Assembly (NCBI GenBank): GCA_903840825.1
Contig: CAIMHL010000079.1
Coordinates: forward strand, 1-9,135
DNA: 9,135 nt
From: an uncultured beta proteobacterium
Lineage (GTDB): Bacteria; Pseudomonadota; Gammaproteobacteria; Burkholderiales; Burkholderiaceae_C
Direction of reading: 5' to 3'
Part shown: positions 1 to 6,882 of the stretch, one piece after another
Numbering within the stretch: position 1 is the first letter of the stretch
Layout: each line of letters opens with the position of its first letter
Notes under the pieces: model-generated
What the model saw: the letters and a program-made list of their open reading frames with translations, nothing else
The model's database searches: none
Told to the model about the DNA's origin: nothing
Translations under genes and position numbers: made by a program

Positions 1-333
1 CAACTGATCGGTGTGGCCAAGGCCCGCGAGCTCTACCTGCTGAGCGATCGGGTGAATGCAGAGGAAGCCTTGCGCCTGGGCCTGACCAACTGGGTCACCG
101 AGCCAGAGTCGCTGGCGGCGCAAACGCTGGAGATCGCGCAGCGCCTGGCCAGCGGCCCCTGCGTGGCCTACCGCTACTTGAAAGAAAACCTCAACCGCGC
201 CATCGGCGGTGCAGTGGACGAATGCCTGGACATGGAAGTCACGCACCACGCGCATTGCGCCCAGACCGAAGACCACCAAGCGGCTGCAGGGGCTTTTGTC
301 GAAAAGCACACACCAGTTTTTAAAGGCCGTTGA
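1..333 (+). CDS. Enoyl-CoA hydratase/isomerase family protein, C-terminal part (5' end outside window)
   Basis: The frame is open from base 1 (Gln-Leu-Ile-Gly-Val...) to a TGA at 331-333, giving about 110 residues with no start in the window. The GTG at 13 is an internal Val codon rather than a start. The text matches the C-terminal third of crotonase-fold proteins: a K/A-R-E-L-x-L-L-S-D-R-V segment followed by A-E-E-A-L-R-L-G-L-T-N-W-V, the usual 'A.eAl..GLvn.vv' region. After it comes a helical part with A-x-R-L-A-S-G-P and the K-E-N-L-N helix. Crotonases hydrate or isomerise acyl-CoA thioesters in the cytoplasm, usually in fatty-acid beta-oxidation or related degradation. The active-site oxyanion residues lie upstream, so the exact reaction cannot be told. 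GC is high (42 of 60 bases at 121-180), unlike the P450 gene that converges on it. Confidence 0.88.
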   Translation, partial: QLIGVAKARELYLLSDRVNAEEALRLGLTNWVTEPESLAAQTLEIAQRLASGPCVAYRYLKENLNRAIGGAVDECLDMEVTHHAHCAQTEDHQAAAGAFVEKHTPVFKGR

Positions 334-424
334 ACCCTGATCGTATTGTCTTGAGTGGGGCAGTTTTCGGTCGGAGAAACACTTTTATGCAAACAGCAAA
401 AAGAGTTCACCAAATATTTTCACA

Positions 425-541
425 AGTTCGACAGTTTCTGAGCGTTAGTTTTTGATTTAATTTCAAATTTTAAGAAAAACAGCATTTGTGCCGGCGTGTT
501 TTAATTTTTTTAATTAACAGTTCTAGACCAACTGTCGAACT
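425..541. repeat. 12-bp perfect inverted repeat (arms 425-436 and 530-541) flanking an AT-rich core
   Basis: The left arm AGTTCGACAGTT at 425-436 is the exact reverse complement of AACTGTCGAACT at 530-541. The arms enclose 93 bp of AT-rich DNA. No matching target-site duplication is visible outside the arms, and the bases just beyond the 12 bp do not pair. It could be a small miniature-element remnant, an extragenic palindromic element, or a long-range RNA stem between convergent genes. Confidence 0.7.
476..511 (+). terminator. Possible intrinsic terminator of the enoyl-CoA hydratase transcript
   Basis: AAAACAGC at 476-483 can pair with GC(G)TGTTTT at 494-502, with one bulged G and a 10-nt loop. 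Two A bases and a seven-T run at 505-511 follow. The stem is AT-rich and weak, so this is tentative. It lies about 145 bp after the hydratase stop. Confidence 0.3.
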
Positions 542-562
542 CTGGTGGCTTCGTCATTCCCT

Positions 563-594
563 AAAAAAGTTGTGCATCCTCCCTATCACACACC
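563..594 (-). terminator. Possible weak terminator after the P450 gene
   Basis: Reading the minus strand just past the P450 stop, GGTGTGT (594 to 588) can pair imperfectly with GCACAAC (575 to 569), with one mismatch and one G-U pair. Six T bases follow at once (568 to 563). Position and T-run fit a terminator; the stem is poor. Confidence 0.3.
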
Positions 595-599
595 ACAGC

Positions 600-3500
600 T
601 TAGTTGCTCGCCCAAACGTCGAGCACATAACGATTGGATGCCGCCATCGCCTCCATCCACTGCTGCGCCAGCTCTTGATTGGCACCCGTTTGTTCGCTAT
701 AAATGCTCATCAAGGCCGCCTTCACATCAGGCTCCATGCGACTGCCATCACCGCACACATAGATCACAGCGCCCTGCTCGATCAATTGCCAGACTCGATT
801 TTTTTCCTGTAGTAGCGCGTGTTGCACATAGGCTTTGATCTCCCCGACTCTTGAAAAAGAGGTGCGCAATTCAACAACATTAGAAGCGGTAAAAGCCTCT
901 AATTCATCGGCGTATAAAAAGTCTTGCTCTGGATGGCGGCAGCCAAAGAACAGCAGGGACGCGCCCAAAGTTTTGCCTGCGACCTGCAAGGCACGGCGCT
1001 CTTGCAGAAAGCCGCGAAAGGGTGCGAGTCCTGTGCCAGGCCCCACCATGATGATCGGCTTGGTGGCGTCCGCAGGTAATCGAAAACCGTCTTTGCTATT
1101 GCGAATACTGGCAAAAATAGTATCCCCTACTTGGCGACTCGCCAAATAATTTGAACAAACGCCCTTGAACACCCCCCGTCCAGATACCGCAGGAGCTTCA
1201 ACCACCGCCACGGTCACGCTGCACTTGGCCTCGCCTTGCAAAGAGGAGGATGAGATCGAGTAATAGCGGGGCGTAAGCAATGAGGCTTTTTCTAAAAAGA
1301 CATGGAACGGGAGTTCGCAAGCGGGAAACTCCAGCATCAAATCAACTACTGATTTACGCTTCCCCATAACCTCCGTGCGATAGCGCATTTGCGCATCGGT
1401 ATCATCGCAAGACAGCGCCAGTAATTTAGGCTTGGTCATGGGGCAACGCGTATGCTCAGCCATTATCTGAATTTGTTTGCGTGTGGCTACCAGTTGGAGC
1501 TCGATGCACTCGGTCAGCAAACGCCCCACAGAAATAGATTCACCAACCGGCAGCAGCGTTCGACGGCCCTGGGCGCCATGCAAGCGAATTTGATCGGTCG
1601 CCAAAAATCCAAATCGACGCGCCACTGTATCAACCAAGGCTGGATCATTTCCAGGCATCACGCTCAGATGGTCGCCTGCGCGGTAGGTTAGAGGCCTGGG
1701 CAATTCAATTTCAATGTGTCGTGTGGAACGGTCGGATGCATGACTACCCACTTTATTTTGCAGTTCACGGTTTGCCGTGACCTTCATCGCCACCGCATCG
1801 CCCGTGCTGGGCATGGCGGTTGTCGCCGAGGGCGCAACAGATTCGATGTGATACAGCGGTGCATCTGCGCCATCCAAAGCAAAGTCTGTATCCAGACCAA
1901 ATTGTTGGACTGCCAAAGTTCGAAGCTCGGCAAACCACGTTTCAAACTCGCCATCCAAGTCGCCTCTGGCATTCCCCTCACCCATAACGTAAACGTTTGT
2001 TGCGCCGTGCGCAGTCATGCGCTGATCAATCAAGCGCGGCACATGTTGGTATGTGGCAGGCCAATCGGTATTGCCGCAACCAAACACGGCGTAACGCACA
2101 TTGGCTAATGCCTTTGTTGGCAAGTCACCCTCCAACCAATTAACAAATTTCACGGCATTATCTGGTGGCGTTCCGTTATAGGATGAGCAAAAAATTACCA
2201 CCGCCCCTTCGGTCGGGAGTTGACCGACATAGTCATCCAGCGCTGACAGCTTGGTGGCAAAGCCGTTTACCTCTGCTAAATCGGCAACACGCGTCGCCAA
2301 CTCTTCTGCCGTACCTAAATTAGAACCATACAAGACCATCAGGGGCGTGTTGTGACCTGGGCGCGCACGCACGGGCGCAGACATGCCAGCAGCGCCAGCG
2401 CTGGCAACTGCACCGTGTGCCTGGCCTCGTTCGCTCTCAACACGGGGGCTGACTTTTATTTTGAAACCTTCGGGCTTAATCGTCAGTGCTTCCTTGAGTT
2501 GAAGTTGATAATTGGTGTGATCAATTAATCGAAAACGCTGCAAAATCATGCCGACGGCCAAAATGGCTTCATGCATGGCAAAGCCACGGCCAATACAGGC
2601 TCGCTGGCCATTGCCAAAAGGCTTCCAGGCATTAATGGGACGAGCAACTTCGGCCTCTTTGCTAAAGTGATCTGGATTAAAAGCATCGGGGGTTTCCCCC
2701 CACACTGATTTGTCGCGGTGCAAAGCACCGACCAGAACCGTAATAAACGTTCCCTTCTTCAGTTTATATTGACCACCAATGGTTTCATCTTGTAACGGCG
2801 TTACCGAGTAGGCTGGTGCGGGCGGCCACAAACGCAAAGTTTCTTTCAGAATTTGTTCAATATAGGTGAGCTGCGTGACTTGTTGATAAGTCGGTTTTGC
2901 CTGACTGTCAGGGCCTAAAACTTTATCCACCTCGGCATAAGCTTTTTCCAATATTTCAGGATTTTTTAGTAAGGCGTAAAACGCATAGGAGAGCAGTCCG
3001 CTGGTTGTTTCGTGACCTGCAATCAAAAAAGTATTGATTTGATAGCGAATATTTAAGTCATCTAGTTTCTCACCCGATGCTTTATCGATGCCCGTCATCA
3101 TGGCACCCAGCATGTCTTTTTTGCTTGCGATTGCCTGCTCATTCTTTCGCCGCTCAGTCACAATTTGATCCACCATTTGATTCATGAAGGCAACATCAGC
3201 AGCCATGTCTTTTTGCCGCTTTTTCATCCATAAACCCTCAAGCGGAAGTCCTCGGATCATCATCACTGTTTCCAAAGAACGCACCAAGGACTCAACGAAC
3301 GGATGATAGTCGCTGCGATAAAACGAGTTAAAGCGATAGTCGAAGCCGCACAGCCCAATGGTGTCCAGCGTCAAAGCGGTCATATCGTGAACCACATCAA
3401 TTTCGTCATTGGTATTGAGACGCGCCCATTTTTTGATGAGTTGATCGGCAATGTCGACCATCATGGGGTGATAGGACTGCATCGCGCGATTGCCAAAGGG

Positions 3501-3833
3501 CTGAAGCAAAATGTTGTGTGCCTTGCGCCAATTCGGTTCTGCGGTATCTGCGGTAAACAAGCCATCGCCCGCAATTGCACGAACGCGGCGCAGTGTGCCT
3601 CTTACGGTTTTGTCGAATCGCTTATCGTCGCTTAGTTCATCGACCAATTGATGGCCTGAAACAAAAATTATTGGTGCCCCCATCATGTCCAGCCGATAAA
3701 TAGGACCAAGCTCTTGCGCCAACCGATTGAAATTTTGTATGGGGGCTTTTGCGTCAACAGACAGTATATTTCCAACAATGGGTTTGGGAGGCAGCTGCGG
3801 AATTGTCTTCAATGATGGCTTGGCTGATGTCAT
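600..3833 (-). CDS. Self-sufficient cytochrome P450 fused to NADPH-P450 reductase (CYP102/P450 BM3 type)
   Basis: A 1077-residue soluble monooxygenase that should use NADPH and O2 to hydroxylate or epoxidise its substrate, passing electrons through FAD and FMN to heme within one chain (P450 BM3 is 1049 residues). Heme domain, about 1-465: I-helix A-G-H-E-T-T at 272-277, E331-x-x-R334, and F-G-N-G-Q-R-A-C at 406-413 with Cys413 as heme ligand. F93 matches BM3 Phe87. A linker at about 466-497 leads to the FMN domain, with L-Y-G-S-N-L-G-T-A-E at 501-510 and S-Y-N-G-T-P-P at 551-557. FAD/NADPH part: R-Y-Y-S at 856-859, G-P-G-T-G-L-A-P-F-R at 931-940, C-G-D-G at 1027-1030, and the terminal Asp1072/Trp1074 pair that gates NADPH in this family. 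BM3 Arg47 and Tyr51 align with Ala53 and Phe57 here. The ATG at 3833 is preceded by an AAGAG-type ribosome site seven bases away. The gene follows the epoxide hydrolase gene by 36 bp. Confidence 0.97.
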   Translation of the reverse strand: MTSAKPSLKTIPQLPPKPIVGNILSVDAKAPIQNFNRLAQELGPIYRLDMMGAPIIFVSGHQLVDELSDDKRFDKTVRGTLRRVRAIAGDGLFTADTAEPNWRKAHNILLQPFGNRAMQSYHPMMVDIADQLIKKWARLNTNDEIDVVHDMTALTLDTIGLCGFDYRFNSFYRSDYHPFVESLVRSLETVMMIRGLPLEGLWMKKRQKDMAADVAFMNQMVDQIVTERRKNEQAIASKKDMLGAMMTGIDKASGEKLDDLNIRYQINTFLIAGHETTSGLLSYAFYALLKNPEILEKAYAEVDKVLGPDSQAKPTYQQVTQLTYIEQILKETLRLWPPAPAYSVTPLQDETIGGQYKLKKGTFITVLVGALHRDKSVWGETPDAFNPDHFSKEAEVARPINAWKPFGNGQRACIGRGFAMHEAILAVGMILQRFRLIDHTNYQLQLKEALTIKPEGFKIKVSPRVESERGQAHGAVASAGAAGMSAPVRARPGHNTPLMVLYGSNLGTAEELATRVADLAEVNGFATKLSALDDYVGQLPTEGAVVIFCSSYNGTPPDNAVKFVNWLEGDLPTKALANVRYAVFGCGNTDWPATYQHVPRLIDQRMTAHGATNVYVMGEGNARGDLDGEFETWFAELRTLAVQQFGLDTDFALDGADAPLYHIESVAPSATTAMPSTGDAVAMKVTANRELQNKVGSHASDRSTRHIEIELPRPLTYRAGDHLSVMPGNDPALVDTVARRFGFLATDQIRLHGAQGRRTLLPVGESISVGRLLTECIELQLVATRKQIQIMAEHTRCPMTKPKLLALSCDDTDAQMRYRTEVMGKRKSVVDLMLEFPACELPFHVFLEKASLLTPRYYSISSSSLQGEAKCSVTVAVVEAPAVSGRGVFKGVCSNYLASRQVGDTIFASIRNSKDGFRLPADATKPIIMVGPGTGLAPFRGFLQERRALQVAGKTLGASLLFFGCRHPEQDFLYADELEAFTASNVVELRTSFSRVGEIKAYVQHALLQEKNRVWQLIEQGAVIYVCGDGSRMEPDVKAALMSIYSEQTGANQELAQQWMEAMAASNRYVLDVWASN

Positions 3834-3869
3834 GGCGCGTCTCTTTTCAATTGTTGAATGGATGAATAT

Positions 3870-4862
3870 TTATCCGAATCGGCGTCGATACCACTCGATC
3901 AGTTTGCTACTCAGTTCGGCTGGTTTTTCGTGTTGCGTCCAGTGCCCGCAATCTTTTATTAGATATTTTTCCAAATCTGGCACCAAAGCATCCATGGCAT
4001 CAGCATCAGACGGCGGTAATACGGCATCAAGCTCGGCCATGATCATGAGAGATGGCACGCGAATTGTGTGGTCTATATGCGCATCGAACGCCCAATTTCG
4101 TGAATAGTTTCGATACCAGTTGATGCCGCCAGTAAAACCAGTTTTGGTAAATGTATCGACAAAAACCTTCTTCTCATCCTCGGACAAAATCTTGGGACGT
4201 GGATCTTTGCTGGTATCGTATCCAGCCACATATTGCGGGAAGGCCAGCGGAAGCTTGGAGGGTTGGTCATCGTGACTGGTCACGCCAGGCAAGGCGGGCT
4301 TTTGCCTCGCGTCAGGTCTGCGCATAAAAAAGTCAAACACTTGATCGACATGAGCGTCAAAAATTTTGTCTGCTGTTCGTGCAGGGTCTTGAAACTGCAT
4401 GATGTACATGCTGTTACCAAATCGCTTGCGGAATAGATCAATGGGATCAATGGGTGACCTCGGGTGATGCGGTGTATTCACCCCCACCACACCCGCGACT
4501 CTTAAGGGATGACGCATTGCCATGCTCCACACCACAAAACCGCCCCAGTCGTGACCAACAAAAATAGCTTTAGAAATTTTTAGATGATCGAGCAAAGCTA
4601 GCAAGTCGTCCGTGAGATGTGTGAGATCGTAGTCTTCTACTTTTTCAGGGCAATCAGTTGCGCCATAACCGCGCTGATCAGGCGCAATCACGCGGATACC
4701 AGCATCGCCCAGTGCTTTGATTTGATGTCGCCATGAAAATGCGATCTCTGGCCAACCATGGCAGAGGACTAAGGGAATTTTTTCGGTTACAGACCCAGCC
4801 TCGTAATAGCCCATTTTGATTCCATTGACTTGTGCAAATTGCAATGGTGGCATATTAATCAT
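3870..4862 (-). CDS. Alpha/beta-hydrolase fold epoxide hydrolase
   Basis: A 330-residue cytoplasmic protein predicted to hydrolyse epoxides to vicinal diols through a covalent alkyl-enzyme ester. The oxyanion motif H-G-W-P is at 35-38. The nucleophile is Asp105 in G-H-D-W-G-G (103-108); an Asp here, rather than Ser, points to an epoxide hydrolase or haloalkane dehalogenase rather than an esterase. The likely acid is Asp279 in A-E-L-D-A and the catalytic base His307 in G-H-W. The two lid tyrosines that activate the epoxide oxygen appear to be Tyr153 (M-Y-I-M-Q-F-Q) and Tyr250 (N-W-Y-R-N), which argues against a dehalogenase. Length is normal. The ATG at 4862 is used, though no strong ribosome site precedes it; a second ATG three codons later is possible. 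It is the first gene of a two-gene unit with the P450 36 bp downstream, suggesting that it processes epoxides made by that enzyme. Confidence 0.93.
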   Translation of the reverse strand: MINMPPLQFAQVNGIKMGYYEAGSVTEKIPLVLCHGWPEIAFSWRHQIKALGDAGIRVIAPDQRGYGATDCPEKVEDYDLTHLTDDLLALLDHLKISKAIFVGHDWGGFVVWSMAMRHPLRVAGVVGVNTPHHPRSPIDPIDLFRKRFGNSMYIMQFQDPARTADKIFDAHVDQVFDFFMRRPDARQKPALPGVTSHDDQPSKLPLAFPQYVAGYDTSKDPRPKILSEDEKKVFVDTFTKTGFTGGINWYRNYSRNWAFDAHIDHTIRVPSLMIMAELDAVLPPSDADAMDALVPDLEKYLIKDCGHWTQHEKPAELSSKLIEWYRRRFG

Positions 4863-4894
4863 GGTGTAAATCTTGATTATTAGTTAAATAAATT

Positions 4895-4917
4895 GCGCTT
4901 CGATTTTGATCGCGCTT
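4895..4917. promoter_or_regulatory. Candidate operator: GCGCTT direct repeat around a CGAT/ATCG inverted repeat
   Basis: GCGCTT occurs at 4895-4900 and again at 4912-4917, 17 bp apart. Between them CGAT (4901-4904) and ATCG (4909-4912) form an inverted repeat with a 4-bp centre. It sits 33-55 bp before the epoxide hydrolase ATG, a sensible place for a repressor or activator site. No regulator for it is identifiable in the window. Confidence 0.3.
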
Positions 4918-4951
4918 GTAAATATTACCGATGTTCTATCTTACTTCTCCT

Positions 4952-5088
4952 CTTGCAAGCCGACAGCAACATGCTTAGATTGGCCTCAATTTAATACTAA
5001 TTTGCCCGCATGTGCATCGTTCCCACCGCACCTCGCCACTTGAAATGAGTGGCGTTGTGTCCAGTATTTTTTTCATGACTTGCAAGCC
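4952..5088. repeat. Ten-base direct repeat CTTGCAAGCC, two copies (4952-4961 and 5079-5088)
   Basis: The identical 10-mer occurs twice, 127 bp apart, upstream of the epoxide hydrolase gene. Its first eight bases, CTTGCAAG, are a perfect palindrome, as expected of a dimeric regulator's half-site or core. Chance occurrence cannot be excluded in a region this size. Confidence 0.35.
5034..5054. other. Perfect 7-bp hairpin between WS/DGAT and epoxide hydrolase
   Basis: CGCCACT (5034-5040) pairs exactly with AGTGGCG (5048-5054) around a 7-nt loop. It lies about 170 bp past the WS/DGAT stop. No T-run follows on the minus strand, so it is not a standard intrinsic terminator there. On the plus strand a seven-T run begins about 13 bp later, too distant for a standard one. 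Confidence 0.45.
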
Positions 5089-5112
5089 ATTGCCATTTTT
5101 TCTTCTGATTTA

Positions 5113-5152
5113 CCCCAATCAGGCACGACTGCACATGCTTTGTAAATTGGGG
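5113..5152. other. Stem-loop with CCCCAAT/ATTGGGG arms
   Basis: CCCCAAT at 5113-5119 is the exact complement of ATTGGGG at 5146-5152, with a 26-nt loop. Inside the loop GCACATGC (5131-5138) is also the reverse complement of GCATGTGC at 5008-5015, so alternative pairings across the region are possible. Function is unknown; no T-run follows on either strand. Confidence 0.35.
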
Positions 5153-5222
5153 GGTCGGTCTGCGGCAACACCGTACGTTAGTAATTACGATATTCCATGG
5201 GTGTTTTTCAACCTAACACGCC

Positions 5223-6839
5223 TTATGCCGCTACGGCAAGTCGAGAAGGCTTTTTGCGCACCGGCCTGGCTGTCAATGCGACTAAATTCACCACCGATTT
5301 CGCGCCGTCGTCAGGCACTGTCAACCGAATTCTCTTGCGTTTCGGCGTTGATTCAAGAACGGTAGCCGCTGGTTTAGTCTTAAAGCGGACGGTCTGTGGT
5401 ACTTCTTGCACAGGGACAACCGCCTGTGCCAATGCCAGTTCAAGCAGTTTACGGTGCTCGGCAAGCAGGGCATCGGCCAGTTCATTGATATCGGGCACGG
5501 CACGACGGCAGGCGATCAGGCCGTAGTCCAGTCGGCCGTTGTAACTTTGCACCGTCACGTTCAGGGCCATGGTGTGCGTGGGGATAGAAACCGGGTAGTA
5601 GCTCACCACCGTGGCGCCGGCAAAATAGAGTTGTACTGGGATACCGGCCACGTTGGAGATGATCACGTTGGCTAGTGGTGGAATCACATTAGCCAGGCGC
5701 GAGCGACCGAACAGAGAGGCTGTGGCCGACATCAGCCAAGGTGCCAAGAGCAAGGGAAAATCGGTAGGGAGTGCAGCTTTGTACCGGCCCATCGTCTCCT
5801 TGGTGTTGGCTGATAGTTCGTGGATCTTGCGGACGCGTTCTAACCGGTCTTTGATGTCGGTGGCTAGGTTCATGATGACTACGGTGACCTGGTTGTTGGC
5901 GGTGGTGTCGCCCTCTGTCCGCAGGCTGACCGGTACGGCCGCCAAAAGAGGCTTGATAGGCAACTCTTTATTCTCCAGAAGGTACGCGCGCAGCCCACCC
6001 GCGGTGGTAGCCATAACCACGTCGTTGAGCGATACTCCCAGCAGCTTGGCGATTTGTTTGACCTCAACCATCGGCACTGTGCGCCCGGCAAAGGTGCGTT
6101 GATTGGTAATAGCTACATTAAATGGTGTACGCGGCGCAAACAAGGTTAAGTTTTTGGGTAAGGACCAATTGCGCTTGCCGTTGGCGTCCTTTTGGGGAAT
6201 CAGTGCGCTCTTGGCCGAGCGGAGAATGAGCGGGAGCGATTTCACCAGATCGGTGGTCTGAAGCAAGGTGTTGCGCACTGCTGCCCCGAGCAGTTCGGCA
6301 GTGCCCAGTTGATACTCGTTGCGCCGAGCACGCGGGCGGGGGGGCTTGATGACACGCCCGGTCGCCGTCACATCGAACATGGCCTGTGCCACAGCAACGC
6401 CCGCTTGCCCATCGATTCCAGCGTGGTGTAGCTTGCTGTACAGCGCCACTTGGCCACTTTGGAGGCCGTCGATCACAAAGAATTCCCACAGAGGTCGGCT
6501 ACGGTCTAGCAGGCTGGAATGCAGGCGTGCTACGTATTGTTGCAGCTGACGGTTGGTTCCGGGCTTGGGCAGGCTGACGTGGCGGACGTGGTAATCCAAG
6601 TCGATGTCTTCTTCTTGCACCCACACCGGGTTTGACAGGTCAAAGGGCATAAGTGCCAGTTTGCGCGTAAAGACATCAGCGAGGTGCAGGCGCTGCTGGA
6701 GGCAAACTTTAACGTCTTCGAAGAAGTCTCCGTTGTAGCCTTCTGGTAGGTCGAGCACATTGAGTGAGCCGATATGCATAGGCATTTCTGGCGACTCCAA
6801 ATGTAAAAAGGAAGAATCAATTCCGCTGAGGTGGTTCAT
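5223..6839 (-). CDS. Wax ester synthase/diacylglycerol acyltransferase (WS/DGAT family)
   Basis: A 538-residue acyltransferase expected to esterify acyl-CoA with a fatty alcohol or diacylglycerol, making neutral storage lipid at the membrane or lipid-body surface. The N-terminus (L-S-G-I-D-S-S-F-L-H-L-E-S-P, then M-H-I-G-S-L) is the classic start of this family and fixes the ATG at 6839. The frame stays open upstream to 7208, but that part overlaps the GNAT gene and has no family resemblance. The catalytic H-H-A-G-I-D-G is at 138-144, P-L-W-E at 116-119, N-D-V-V at 272-275, and I-S-N-V-A-G-I-P at 394-401. From about 477 to the end runs a tail with 14 Lys/Arg and only 4 Asp/Glu, longer than I would expect. 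No clear ribosome site precedes the start. It is 152 bp after the GNAT gene, so it may have its own promoter. Confidence 0.95.
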   Translation of the reverse strand: MNHLSGIDSSFLHLESPEMPMHIGSLNVLDLPEGYNGDFFEDVKVCLQQRLHLADVFTRKLALMPFDLSNPVWVQEEDIDLDYHVRHVSLPKPGTNRQLQQYVARLHSSLLDRSRPLWEFFVIDGLQSGQVALYSKLHHAGIDGQAGVAVAQAMFDVTATGRVIKPPRPRARRNEYQLGTAELLGAAVRNTLLQTTDLVKSLPLILRSAKSALIPQKDANGKRNWSLPKNLTLFAPRTPFNVAITNQRTFAGRTVPMVEVKQIAKLLGVSLNDVVMATTAGGLRAYLLENKELPIKPLLAAVPVSLRTEGDTTANNQVTVVIMNLATDIKDRLERVRKIHELSANTKETMGRYKAALPTDFPLLLAPWLMSATASLFGRSRLANVIPPLANVIISNVAGIPVQLYFAGATVVSYYPVSIPTHTMALNVTVQSYNGRLDYGLIACRRAVPDINELADALLAEHRKLLELALAQAVVPVQEVPQTVRFKTKPAATVLESTPKRKRIRLTVPDDGAKSVVNLVALTARPVRKKPSRLAVAA

Positions 6840-6882
6840 GGTGGTTTCATTCAAAAAAGTGAGGATAGCTGCGGTTGCAAGA

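Larger units (their letters stand above)
334..599. other. AT-rich intergenic region between convergent genes
   Basis: This 266-bp gap separates the stop of the hydratase gene (plus strand) from the stop of the P450 gene (minus strand). No convincing coding frame is present. It is strikingly AT-rich from about 410 to 525, with runs such as a seven-T stretch at 505-511. It contains a perfect 12-bp inverted repeat and two terminator-like structures, listed separately. Confidence 0.8.
4863..5222. other. 360-bp intergenic region upstream of the epoxide hydrolase-P450 unit
   Basis: This lies between the WS/DGAT stop and the epoxide hydrolase start, both genes on the minus strand. Reading frames here are short and look like nothing known. 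The part next to the hydrolase (4863-5000) is AT-rich and should hold the cassette's promoter, but I could not find a well-spaced sigma-70 pair. It contains a direct repeat with a palindromic core, a 10-mer present twice, a perfect 7-bp hairpin and a longer stem. These are listed separately. Confidence 0.7.

Noticed and set aside
425..541. Integron attC site formed by the inverted repeat
   Set aside because: The arms do not contain the RYYYAAC/GTTRRRY core sequences, and no integrase or cassette array is nearby.
3870..4862. Haloalkane dehalogenase instead of epoxide hydrolase
   Set aside because: The Asp nucleophile fits both, but the two lid tyrosines (153 and 250) and the H-G-W-P motif with the N-W-Y-R-N segment favour an epoxide hydrolase.
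5034..5054. Intrinsic terminator for WS/DGAT
   Set aside because: The hairpin is perfect, but no T-run follows it on the minus strand.
5012..5526. Plus-strand reading frames of about 110-117 codons over the gap and the WS/DGAT 3' end
   Set aside because: They overlap the clearly coding WS/DGAT gene on the opposite strand or low-information intergenic DNA, and show no recognisable domain.
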